Shown piece by piece: positions 1 to 5,965 of a DNA stretch of 6,159 nt. A program made the position numbers and the translations under genes. The DNA lies in the NCBI GenBank assembly GCA_031286555.1, contig JAITUD010000439.1:1-6159 (forward strand), given 5' to 3'. The notes beneath the pieces were generated by a model. The model was not told where the DNA came from. It ran no database searches and saw nothing but the letters and a program-made list of their open reading frames with translations. This stretch comes from Microbacterium sp. (lineage in GTDB: Bacteria; Actinomycetota; Actinomycetes; Actinomycetales; Microbacteriaceae). The stretch's first letter is position 1. Every line of letters starts with the position of its first letter.

Positions 1-427
1 GATCGTAACGGGCGGTGAGCGCCGGGAACTCGCTCTGCGCGACATCCTCGTCGGTGAAGCGGATGGTCGGCACGCCCTCTCCGGTGCCGAGTTCGCGCAC
101 CAGAGGGCCGAAGAGGGCCTGCGCGGCGCTGAGGAAGCCGCTGACCGTGACCACCCCACCGGGGGCGGCCTCGAAACGGTCCACGGCGGTGCGCGCCGCG
201 GCCATCGCGTCGAGTGCGGATGCGCCCGCCTCAGCGAGAACCTCGCCGGCCGGGGTGAGCACGAGGGTGCGGCCCTGCTTGCGCGTGAGCGGAGTGGTGA
301 ATCCCTGCTGCAATGCGCTGAGCTGCTGGGAGATCGCGGACGGCGAGACGTGCAGCGCCTCGGCCGCGGCGGTGACGCTGCCGAGGGCGCTGAGCTCGCG
401 CAGGATCTGCAGCTGTTGGAGGTTCAT
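1..427 (-). CDS. LysR-family transcriptional regulator, N-terminal part (cut by window edge)
   Basis: The minus strand is open from the ATG at 427-425 to the left edge, giving 142 residues of a protein that in this family is usually about 300. Residues 1-60 form a typical LysR winged helix-turn-helix: it starts MNLQQLQILRELSALGSV, continues with AAAEALHVSPSAISQQLSAL, and ends at the conserved LTPAGEVL. The start of the effector-binding domain is visible from about residue 91 (VVTVSGFLSAAQALFGPLV). The start is chosen because the family begins exactly here; a weak GATGAG lies just upstream. The wing segment reads LQQGFTTPLTRKQGR, slightly unlike the usual acidic form. The gene is divergent from tdh-kbl, the classic arrangement in which a LysR protein controls its neighbour and itself. 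Control of threonine catabolism is inference; the inducer cannot be read from the sequence. Confidence 0.93.
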   Translation of the reverse strand, partial: MNLQQLQILRELSALGSVTAAAEALHVSPSAISQQLSALQQGFTTPLTRKQGRTLVLTPAGEVLAEAGASALDAMAAARTAVDRFEAAPGGVVTVSGFLSAAQALFGPLVRELGTGEGVPTIRFTDEDVAQSEFPALTARYD

Positions 428-438
428 GCTCTCATCAA

Positions 439-493
439 ACCATGAAGCAGTGCTAAGTAATATATCCAGGAAGTGCCCATTGATCTTCATGGT
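439..493. promoter_or_regulatory. Divergent LysR/tdh control region with a 9-bp inverted repeat
   Basis: The gap between the divergent LysR gene and tdh carries a perfect 9-bp inverted repeat: ACCATGAAG at 439-447 and CTTCATGGT at 485-493, with arm centres 46 bp apart. Between them lies the only AT-rich patch of the region, around 455-465, which contains TAATAT and TATATC on the plus strand and TATATT on the minus strand. These could serve as -10 elements in either direction. I could not find a good -35 hexamer at the right distance for either gene, so promoter positions are not assigned. Widely spaced sites around divergent promoters are typical of LysR regulation, but these arms were not matched to a known LysR box. 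Confidence 0.4.
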
Positions 494-514
494 CGATCGG
501 AGTGGGATCGAAGT

Positions 515-1558
515 ATGAAGGCTCTGTTCAAGGACGGCCCGCACGCCGGGCTCGCACTCGTGGATCGTCCCGATCCTGTCGCCGGACCCGATGAGGTCGT
601 CATCCGGGTGCTGCGCACCGGCATCTGCGGCACCGACCTGCACATCGAGCGCTGGGACGACTGGGCCGACTCCGAGGTGCGCACCCCGCTCATCCCCGGC
701 CACGAGTTCTACGGAGAGGTCGTCGAGGTCGGCCCGCTGGCGCACGACATCAAGGTCGGCGACCGCGTCTCCGGCGAGGGGCACATCGTGTGCGGCATGT
801 GCCGCAACTGCCGCGCGGGGCGCCGTCAGATGTGCATCCGCACCATCGGCCTCGGCCTGCACCGCGACGGCGCCTTCGCCGAGTACCTCTCGCTGCCCGC
901 CACCAACGTCTGGGTGCACCACTCCGACATCGAGCCCGAGGTCGGCGCGATCTTCGACCCGCTCGGCAACGCCGTGCACACCGCCCTGGCGTTCCCCGTG
1001 ATCGGCGAGGACGTGCTGGTCACCGGATGCGGTCCGATCGGCCTGATGGCGATAGCGGTCGCCCGGCATGCCGGCGCCCGGTTCATCACCGCCACCGACA
1101 TCAGCGCCCCTCGGCTCGAGCTCGCCACTCTGATGGGCGCCGACCGGGTGGTCGACGTGTCGAAGCAGGACGTGCGCGACGCGCAGAAGGCGCTCGGCAT
1201 GCGCGAGGGCTTCGACGTCGGCTTCGAGATGAGCGGTGCCCCCAGCGCACTGCCCACGATGATCGAGAACATGAACCACGGCGGCCGGATCGCCATGCTC
1301 GGTCTGCCCAGCGCGCCTTTCGGCGTGGACTGGGGCAAGATCGTCACGCACATGCTGACCATCAAGGGCATCTACGGACGCGAGATGTTCGAGACCTGGA
1401 ACGCGATGGGTGCCATGCTGCAGACCAGCCCGGCGCTGCGCGAGGCGATCGGCCGGATCATCGCCGACGTCATTCCGGCATCGGACTGGGAGAAGGGCTT
1501 CGCCGCTGCGGCATCCGCCGGCACGGGCAAGATCATCCTGGACTGGACGCGGCTCTGA
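515..1558 (+). CDS. tdh: L-threonine 3-dehydrogenase
   Basis: This zinc- and NAD-dependent medium-chain dehydrogenase oxidises L-threonine to 2-amino-3-ketobutyrate in the cytoplasm. The 347-residue product aligns along its whole length with E. coli Tdh (341 residues) as I remember that sequence. Catalytic zinc and proton-relay residues are seen at C38, T40, H43, H63 and E64 (TGICGTD, PGHEF). Structural zinc ligands are C93, C96, C99 and C107. The signature RVSGEGHIVCGMCRNCR is at about 84-100, and FDPLGNAVHTAL follows at 147-158. The Rossmann GxGPIG is at 171-176, and MNHGGRIAMLG and IKGIYGREMFETW mark the C-terminal half. The ATG at 515 is preferred over an in-frame GTG at 473 because homologues start MKAL; a GGAG lies 12 bp upstream. 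kbl starts 20 bp after the stop, so the two are surely one operon. Confidence 0.97.
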   Translation: MKALFKDGPHAGLALVDRPDPVAGPDEVVIRVLRTGICGTDLHIERWDDWADSEVRTPLIPGHEFYGEVVEVGPLAHDIKVGDRVSGEGHIVCGMCRNCRAGRRQMCIRTIGLGLHRDGAFAEYLSLPATNVWVHHSDIEPEVGAIFDPLGNAVHTALAFPVIGEDVLVTGCGPIGLMAIAVARHAGARFITATDISAPRLELATLMGADRVVDVSKQDVRDAQKALGMREGFDVGFEMSGAPSALPTMIENMNHGGRIAMLGLPSAPFGVDWGKIVTHMLTIKGIYGREMFETWNAMGAMLQTSPALREAIGRIIADVIPASDWEKGFAAAASAGTGKIILDWTRL

Positions 1559-1578
1559 GCCGCAGGAACGAGACGCAC

Positions 1579-2763
1579 ATGTACGGGAACTTCCAGCAGC
1601 ACCTCGCCGCGGAGCTCGACGGCATCGAACAGGCAGGGCTCACCAAGCACGAGCGCGGCATTCGCGGTCCGCAGAGCGCGCAGATCGTCGCCGACGGCGC
1701 CGAGGTGCTGAACTTCTGCGCGAACAACTACCTCGGCCTCGCCGACGACCCGCGCATCCTCGCCGCCGCCAAGGGCGCACTGGACGAGTGGGGCTACGGA
1801 ATGGCCAGCGTCCGGTTCATCTGCGGCACGCAGGAGCAGCACCTCGAGCTGGAGCGCCGCCTCGCGGCCTTCCTCGGCACCGACGACGCGATCCTGTTCT
1901 CGTCCTGCTTCGATGCGAACGGCGGCGTCTTCGAGACGCTGTTCTCCGCGGAGGACGCGATCATCTCGGACGAGCTGAACCACGCGTCGATCATCGACGG
2001 CATCCGGCTGTCGAAGGCCCGCCGCCTGCGGTACCGCAACAGCGACATGGCCGATCTCGAGCAGCAGCTGAAGGATGCCGCTGACGCGCGCTTCCGCGTG
2101 ATCGTGACCGACGGTGTGTTCTCGATGGACGGCTACATCGCCAAACTCCCCGAGATCTGCGACCTCGCCGAGAAGTACGACGCGCTGGTGTTCGTGGACG
2201 ACTCGCACGCTGTCGGCTTCATCGGCGAGAACGGTCGAGGCACACCCGAGCTGTGCGGCGTCTCGGACCGCGTCGACATCTACACCGGCACCTTCGGCAA
2301 GGCGCTCGGCGGGGCATCCGGTGGCTACGTCGCCGCGCACCGGGACATCGTCGCCCTGCTGCGTCAGCGCTCGCGCCCGTACCTGTTCTCGAACACCCTC
2401 GCGCCGTCGATCGTGGCCGGCACCCTGACCGCCCTCGACCTGGTCGAGGGATCGGCGGCGCTGCGCGCGCAGCTGCGTGAGAACGCCGAGCTGTTCCGCC
2501 GCCGGATGACCGAGGAGGGCTTCGACCTGCTTCCCGGCGAGCACCCGATCGTGCCCGTGATGTTCGGAGACGCCGCACTGACCGCCAGGATCGCGGCCGA
2601 GATGCAGCGTCAGGGCGTGTACGTGACTGCGTTCAGCTTCCCGGTGGTGCCGCGCGAGAAGGCGCGTATCCGGGTGCAGCTGTCCGCCGCGCACACGACC
2701 GAGCAGGTCGAGCGGTGCGTGGCGGCGTTCGTCGCGGCGCGGGACGCGGTCGCCGCTGCCTGA
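1579..2763 (+). CDS. kbl: 2-amino-3-ketobutyrate CoA ligase (glycine C-acetyltransferase)
   Basis: This PLP enzyme of the alpha-oxoamine synthase family cleaves 2-amino-3-ketobutyrate with CoA to glycine and acetyl-CoA, the step after Tdh. The product is 394 residues; E. coli Kbl has 398. The PLP-binding lysine is K241 in TGTFGKALGGASGGY. H135 (DELNHASIIDG) is the ring-stacking histidine, and D207/H210 (VDDSHAVGFIG) contact the cofactor. GMASVRFICGTQ (74-85) and SNTLAPSIVAG are further family signatures, and the specific stretch DGVFSMDGYIAKLPEICDLA separates it from KAS III-like or serine palmitoyltransferase relatives. AGGAA at 1564-1568 is a suitable ribosome binding site 10 bp before the ATG. 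The 20-bp gap from tdh and the pathway logic support co-transcription. Nothing appears truncated. Confidence 0.97.
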   Translation: MYGNFQQHLAAELDGIEQAGLTKHERGIRGPQSAQIVADGAEVLNFCANNYLGLADDPRILAAAKGALDEWGYGMASVRFICGTQEQHLELERRLAAFLGTDDAILFSSCFDANGGVFETLFSAEDAIISDELNHASIIDGIRLSKARRLRYRNSDMADLEQQLKDAADARFRVIVTDGVFSMDGYIAKLPEICDLAEKYDALVFVDDSHAVGFIGENGRGTPELCGVSDRVDIYTGTFGKALGGASGGYVAAHRDIVALLRQRSRPYLFSNTLAPSIVAGTLTALDLVEGSAALRAQLRENAELFRRRMTEEGFDLLPGEHPIVPVMFGDAALTARIAAEMQRQGVYVTAFSFPVVPREKARIRVQLSAAHTTEQVERCVAAFVAARDAVAAA

Positions 2764-2811
2764 CCGGCGCGGCCGGCAGCGGATGTCGGAGGCCCGCGGC
2801 AGGATCGGGGA

Positions 2812-3993
2812 ATGGATGCTGAACTCACCGCGCGCCGAGAACTGATCGACCAGCTGACCGAGCAGGGGAGCATCCGATCCGATCGGGTGCGCGGGGCGTT
2901 CGAGCGAGTGAGACGCTCGGCGTTCATCCCCGACACCCCACTGGACCAGGTCTACGCGGACCGCACGCACACGGTCGCGGAGGACGACGGCATCAAGGTC
3001 AGCACGGTGTCGGCGCCGTCGATGCAGGCGACGATGCTGGAGGTCGCCGCCCCGCAGCCGGGCGAGGACGTGCTCGAGATCGGTTCGGGCGGCACGAACG
3101 CCGCCCTGCTCGCCGAGATGGTCGCCCCAGGCGGCTCGGTGTGGACGGTCGACATCGACGAGCGTGTGATCGACCGCGCACGCGCATCGCTGGCGGAACA
3201 CCCCACCCCGGTGCCGGTGCGAGTGGATCAGGTCGACGCGTGGGCGACGGGAACGGCGATCACGGAGGCGTCGTTCGATCTGGTGGAGTTCACCGTCGAC
3301 ACGTGGACCTTCCCGGAGTGGCTGCTCGGCGTGCTGCGCCCTGGTTCCAGAGTCGCCGCGCCGATGAGCGTGTGCAACGTCGGATGCGGGTGGGCTCTCG
3401 AACATCACGACGGCAGGCTGATCAGCCGGACGCCGTTCCCCGGCGGCTTCGTCGGCGCGAGGGGCGCCGGCGCTGAGGGCGACGAGCCGGAGGAGGTCCA
3501 GAGCGGCGATGTGATTCTCGCTCCCGATCGTGCGGTCGAGGCGGGCTGGCTCGCCTCGGTGCTCTCACGAGAGAACGAGCCCACCGGCATCGTGACCCAC
3601 CGTGTCCTTGGGTCGATGTACCTTCCCCTCTTCCTGCGGATCCTGTGCGGGGCGGAACGGGCCGCATCGATCCGCAGCGCATCGCAGAGCAAGACGGATG
3701 ACTTCCCGGGTGCGTCCTGGATGCGGACCCCGGTCTGGCTCGCGCATGACGGTCTCGCCGTGATCGACCACCGCCTGGCAGGCGACGGCGTCGACGTCTT
3801 CGTGCGGTCCTTCGGCTCCGACGGACCCGAACTCGCCGAACGGATGGCGGAGCGAGTGCGCACCTGGCAGGAGGGGATCGGAGGGCCGCTCTTCGAGGCG
3901 ATCCCGATCTCCGAGGCGCGCGAGCCTGCCCCGGACGGCGTCCGAGTGCTCCGGCGCGGAGCCTGGGAGTTCCGGCTGTCCTGGGAAGGCTGA
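2812..3993 (+). CDS. PCMT-like SAM-dependent methyltransferase, FxLD-system type
   Basis: The product is 393 residues, about twice a housekeeping protein-L-isoaspartate O-methyltransferase (PCMT). The PCMT pre-motif is present as VSAPSMQATML (66-76). The SAM motif I is VLEIGSGGTNAALLAEM (87-103), followed by the acidic end of strand 2, TVDID (112-116). The form GSGGxNAALLAE, the later GFVGARGAGAE (213-222) and the long C-terminal extension fit, from memory, the family named 'methyltransferase, FxLD system', whose members often accompany FxLD lanthipeptides. PCMT homologues of this kind methylate aspartate side chains in peptides, giving aspartimide or isoaspartate. AGGATCGGGG sits directly before the ATG, which fixes the start. 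The gene lies 48 bp after kbl and may share its transcript. No precursor peptide or lanthipeptide enzyme is visible in the window, so the substrate is unknown. Confidence 0.8.
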   Translation: MDAELTARRELIDQLTEQGSIRSDRVRGAFERVRRSAFIPDTPLDQVYADRTHTVAEDDGIKVSTVSAPSMQATMLEVAAPQPGEDVLEIGSGGTNAALLAEMVAPGGSVWTVDIDERVIDRARASLAEHPTPVPVRVDQVDAWATGTAITEASFDLVEFTVDTWTFPEWLLGVLRPGSRVAAPMSVCNVGCGWALEHHDGRLISRTPFPGGFVGARGAGAEGDEPEEVQSGDVILAPDRAVEAGWLASVLSRENEPTGIVTHRVLGSMYLPLFLRILCGAERAASIRSASQSKTDDFPGASWMRTPVWLAHDGLAVIDHRLAGDGVDVFVRSFGSDGPELAERMAERVRTWQEGIGGPLFEAIPISEAREPAPDGVRVLRRGAWEFRLSWEG

Positions 3994-4020
3994 TCCGTCA
4001 TAGTCCGGGCGCCGCCCCCG

Positions 4021-4050
4021 GCCGCCCCTATCATCGGAGGTCGGGGCGGC
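4021..4050 (+). promoter_or_regulatory. GC-rich hairpin and -10-like hexamer ahead of the DMT exporter gene
   Basis: GCCGCCCC (4021-4028) and GGGGCGGC (4043-4050) form a perfect 8-bp stem with a 14-base loop, just upstream of the exporter's ribosome binding region (4051-4060). No U-tract follows, so it could be a weak terminator for the preceding operon, a translational brake, or chance in GC-rich DNA. TATCAT at 4029-4034 resembles a -10 hexamer, but no convincing -35 lies upstream. Confidence 0.25.
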
Positions 4051-4068
4051 GGGGACGGAACGGTGATC

Positions 4069-4980
4069 ATGACGCGACCTGTGGTGCCCATGCTCTGCGC
4101 TGCCGCGGCGATGCTCCTCGTGGGCACGTCGGCGGCCGTCGCTGCGCTGATCGCCGACTTCCCGATCCTGTTCGGACAGGCGCTGCGCTTCGCGATCGCC
4201 GCCGCCATCCTGCTGGTCGTCGTCGCGGCGCAGCGCGCGCCGCGCGTCCGGCTCACGCTGCGTGATCTGCTGCTGCTGATCGCCTTGGCGGCCACCGGGC
4301 TCGTCGGCTTCAATCTGTTCCTCATCGAGGCGACCGGACACGCCAGCCCGGCCCTGATCGGCTCGGTGGTCGGGGCGGTGCCGATCGCCCTCGCCCTCAC
4401 CGGTCCTCTGATGCAGCGGCGTGCGCCGAGTCGCCGCGTCGTGATCGCCGCGATCATCGTCGCGGTGGGCACCGCGGTGGCCGCGGGCTGGGGGAGCGGG
4501 GATCTGCTCGGGCTCGTGCTCGCCCTCGGGGCGATGCTGTGCGAGGTGCTGTTCTCGTTGCTCGCCGTGCCGCTGCTGCCGAGGCTCGGCGCGACCCGGG
4601 TGTCCGCCTACGCCGCGACGACCGCCGTGCCTCTGCTGCTGCTTGCGGGATGGCTGACCGGCGAGGTGCCCGAGCTGCGTGCGCCGACCGGCGTGGAGAC
4701 CGCCGCATTCATCTATCTCGGCGTCGTGGTCACCGCCATCGCGTTCCTGCTCTGGTACAGCGCTCTGAACACCCTCGGTCCCGATCGGGCGGGGCTCTTC
4801 GCGGGGCTGGTGCCGGTGGGCGCCCTCGTGACCACGGTTGTGCTCGCCATCGCGCCGGTCGGAATGGCGGAGGTGCTGGGTGCGGCGCTGATCGCGGCAG
4901 GCATCGTGTACGGCATGCGCGTGCCGGCGTCCGATCCGCGTGATTCCGCGCCGGAACGGGCGATCGCGGCACCGGACTGA
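4069..4980 (+). CDS. EamA/DMT-superfamily transporter
   Basis: This is an integral inner-membrane protein of 303 residues with ten predicted hydrophobic helices, roughly at 7-29, 34-54, 65-85, 94-114, 122-140, 145-168, 177-196, 209-230, 240-262 and 266-283. They are organised as two EamA repeats. Family hallmarks are the ALRF motif in helix 2 (38-41) and the second-repeat stretch YLGVVVTAIAFLLWYSALN (216-234), followed by AGLFAGLVPVGALVTT. Such proteins export small metabolites, often amino acids or related compounds; the substrate cannot be read here. Two in-frame starts compete: GTG at 4063 (GGGGA 7 bp upstream) and ATG at 4069 (GGAA 8 bp upstream); I prefer the ATG. The C-terminal tail after helix 10 is short and hydrophilic. 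It lies 69 bp after the methyltransferase on the same strand, so it may be co-transcribed, though the gap also leaves room for its own promoter. Confidence 0.9.
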   Translation: MTRPVVPMLCAAAAMLLVGTSAAVAALIADFPILFGQALRFAIAAAILLVVVAAQRAPRVRLTLRDLLLLIALAATGLVGFNLFLIEATGHASPALIGSVVGAVPIALALTGPLMQRRAPSRRVVIAAIIVAVGTAVAAGWGSGDLLGLVLALGAMLCEVLFSLLAVPLLPRLGATRVSAYAATTAVPLLLLAGWLTGEVPELRAPTGVETAAFIYLGVVVTAIAFLLWYSALNTLGPDRAGLFAGLVPVGALVTTVVLAIAPVGMAEVLGAALIAAGIVYGMRVPASDPRDSAPERAIAAPD

Positions 4981-4997
4981 ACATCCCCGAAAAGTTT

Positions 4998-5043
4998 TGC
5001 AAAGAAACACTTGCAAAGAAGTCTTTGCATAGGTATCTTTGCA
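4998..5043. promoter_or_regulatory. Four-half-site operator of the ArsR-type regulator (probable self-regulation)
   Basis: Four perfect 8-bp half-sites lie in this 46-bp AT-rich stretch: TGCAAAGA at 4998-5005 and 5012-5019, and its reverse complement TCTTTGCA at 5022-5029 and 5036-5043. The inner pair and the outer pair share the same dyad centre (between 5020 and 5021). Direct repeats on each side are 14 bp apart, and the inner arms are separated by only AG. The two 6-bp spacers differ, so the half-sites rather than the whole block are conserved. The element covers the predicted -35 and -10 and reaches the start codon region, so a bound protein should block transcription. The adjacent winged-helix regulator is the obvious ligand; that is inference. 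Confidence 0.8.
5011..5039 (+). promoter_or_regulatory. Predicted promoter giving a leaderless mRNA for the ArsR-type gene
   Basis: TTGCAA (5011-5016, 4/6 to TTGACA) is followed after exactly 17 bp by TATCTT (5034-5039, 4/6 to TATAAT). A start 7-8 bases after the -10 falls at 5046-5047, on or beside the A of the ATG. The regulator lacks a Shine-Dalgarno: the only candidate, AGG at 5031-5033, is 13 bp away and sits inside the promoter. Leaderless starts are common in actinobacteria. Confidence 0.55.
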
Positions 5044-5046
5044 TGC

Positions 5047-5685
5047 ATGACGAACGAAACCGCTGACTTCGGGCCGGAGGCCGGTCGCACTCTGGACGCC
5101 GGGGCGCTCAAGGCGCTCGCGCATCCGCTGCGGGTGCGCATCTACAACCTGCTCGGTGAGCGCGGCCCGCAGACCGCCAGCACGCTGGCGGCTCTGATCG
5201 GGGAGACGTCCGGGGCGACGAGCTATCACCTGCGCGCTCTCGCCGCACATGATCTGATTCGCGAGGTCGTCGGGCGGGGCACCGCGCGGGAGCGCTGGTG
5301 GGAGGTGCCCAGGGGCAGTGTCAACGTCCCCGGCCCGCAGGAGACATCCTCGCCGGCGGCCCGCGCGGCATCTCAGGTCGTCATGTCGGAGTTCTTCCGC
5401 CTGCGCAACGACTCCCTGATGGAGTACCTGAATCGGCCGCAGATGGAGCAGCCGGAGGAGTGGCGGGACCTCGGCCTCGTCCTCACCTCCCGCCTCGACC
5501 TCACCCCGGAGCAGATGGTGGCGGTGCGGAACGAGCTGAAGGGCGTACTGGATCGGGCCGCCGACCGCTACCGCGACCAGGAGGGCGCGCCGGGCACCCG
5601 ACGGGTATCCATGCGAACCGAGATCTTCGATCTGGCGGACGGGCCGGATCGTCACGCAAGCAACGACACGAGTATCGAGGAGTAA
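5047..5685 (+). CDS. ArsR-type winged helix-turn-helix transcriptional regulator
   Basis: The 212-residue product has an N-terminal ArsR-like winged helix at about 15-90. LDAGALKALAHPLRVRIYNLL (16-36) forms the first helices, TASTLAALIGETSGATSYHL (43-62) holds the recognition helix, and REVVGRGTARERWWEVP (72-88) is the wing. A mostly helical C-terminal half (about 105-178) probably serves dimerisation or ligand binding. It is longer than classic metal-sensing ArsR proteins (about 100-120) and contains no cysteine, so a thiol metal site of the ArsR/CadC kind is ruled out. The ATG at 5047 is preferred to an in-frame upstream TTG (5011) because the intervening DNA is the operator and promoter. 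The next gene starts 2 bp after its stop. The signal it senses is unknown; the four-half-site operator suggests self-repression. Confidence 0.9.
   Translation: MTNETADFGPEAGRTLDAGALKALAHPLRVRIYNLLGERGPQTASTLAALIGETSGATSYHLRALAAHDLIREVVGRGTARERWWEVPRGSVNVPGPQETSSPAARAASQVVMSEFFRLRNDSLMEYLNRPQMEQPEEWRDLGLVLTSRLDLTPEQMVAVRNELKGVLDRAADRYRDQEGAPGTRRVSMRTEIFDLADGPDRHASNDTSIEE
5677..5682 (+). promoter_or_regulatory. Ribosome binding site of the 72-residue protein
   Basis: GAGGAG lies 5 bp before the ATG at 5688 and inside the last codons of the regulator gene, so translation of the two genes is probably coupled. In contrast to the regulator, this second gene has a near-consensus site, as expected for an internal operon cistron. 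Confidence 0.75.
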
Positions 5686-5687
5686 TC

Positions 5688-5906
5688 ATGACCGCCGCAA
5701 CGCTGCACATCGCCACTCCCACCGTCACCGAGCGCACCCTGCTGCGGGTCGCCGACGGCCTGACCGCCTACGTCGCCCACCGCCGCGAGCGCCGCATCGA
5801 GCGCCGCGAACTCGCGCTGGACCTGCTGCGCGAACAGCAGTCCCGCAAGCGCGACCCGCGCGCCGTGGACTACGCGCTCGCGATGCAGGGCGTGAACCGC
5901 CGCTGA
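5688..5906 (+). CDS. Small Arg-rich protein of unknown function, coupled to the ArsR-type regulator
   Basis: I do not recognise this 72-residue protein. After a Thr-rich N-terminus (MTAATLHIATPTVTE), a long, probably continuous helix spans about residues 15-52, with a hydrophobic first part (LLRVADGLTAYVA) and an Arg-dense middle (HRRERRIERRELALDLLRE). A short tail contains DPRAVDYALAMQG and ends in NRR. It has 14 arginines and one lysine against nine acidic residues, and no cysteine. There is no signal peptide or clear membrane segment. It starts 2 bp after the regulator's stop behind GAGGAG, and a strong terminator follows 14 bp after its own stop. It is therefore the second and last gene of a two-gene operon and shares the regulator's control. 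Possible roles are co-regulator, modulator of the regulator, or nucleic-acid-binding peptide; none is shown. Confidence 0.8.
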   Translation: MTAATLHIATPTVTERTLLRVADGLTAYVAHRRERRIERRELALDLLREQQSRKRDPRAVDYALAMQGVNRR

Positions 5907-5920
5907 CGCTCAGCCACGAG

Positions 5921-5954
5921 GAAGCCCCCTGCCACGATCGTGACAGGGGGCTTC
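5921..5954. terminator. Bidirectional hairpin terminator between convergent genes
   Basis: GAAGCCCCCTG (5921-5931) pairs perfectly with CAGGGGGCTTC (5944-5954), an 11-bp stem. After a single C/A mismatch the loop holds the 10-bp palindrome CACGATCGTG (5933-5942), which can extend the stem by three pairs and leave a GATC tetraloop. It lies 14 bp after the plus-strand stop and 11 bp after the stop of the minus-strand gene, so it can end transcripts from both sides. No good U-tract follows in either direction, as is common in high-GC actinobacteria. Confidence 0.88.
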
Positions 5955-5965
5955 GTCATGGCTGT

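Noticed and set aside
473..514. Upstream in-frame GTG start for tdh adding 14 residues
   Set aside because: Homologues begin at MKAL, and the extra residues overlap the inverted repeat and probable promoter region.
15..518. Plus-strand open frame of 167 residues at the left edge
   Set aside because: It is the antisense shadow of the LysR gene, whose helix-turn-helix is clear on the minus strand; the Ser/Ala/Arg-rich product resembles nothing.
790..2763. A 657-residue reading that fuses an out-of-frame part of tdh to the whole of kbl
   Set aside because: The first 263 residues are an Arg/Pro-rich out-of-frame translation of tdh; only the part from 1579 matches a real protein. It is not a fusion gene.
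2764..2776. Small CCGGC-GCG-GCCGG hairpin after kbl as a terminator
   Set aside because: A 5-bp stem without a U-tract is expected by chance at this GC content, and the next gene on the same strand begins 35 bp later.
1372..3408. Long minus-strand open frame of 678 residues
   Set aside because: It lies antisense to tdh, kbl and the methyltransferase, all clearly conserved, and its translation is Arg/His/Val-rich low-complexity sequence typical of antisense frames in high-GC DNA.
5043..5066. Out-of-frame 7-codon ORF (MHDERNR) overlapping the regulator start
   Set aside because: Its ATG lies just before the predicted transcription start and has no ribosome binding site; it is probably a by-product of the GCATGCATG sequence rather than a regulatory uORF.
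3565..5655. Long minus-strand open frame of 696 residues
   Set aside because: It is antisense to the methyltransferase, exporter and regulator genes, crosses the operator region, and has Arg/His/Gly/Gln-rich composition without any recognisable domain.
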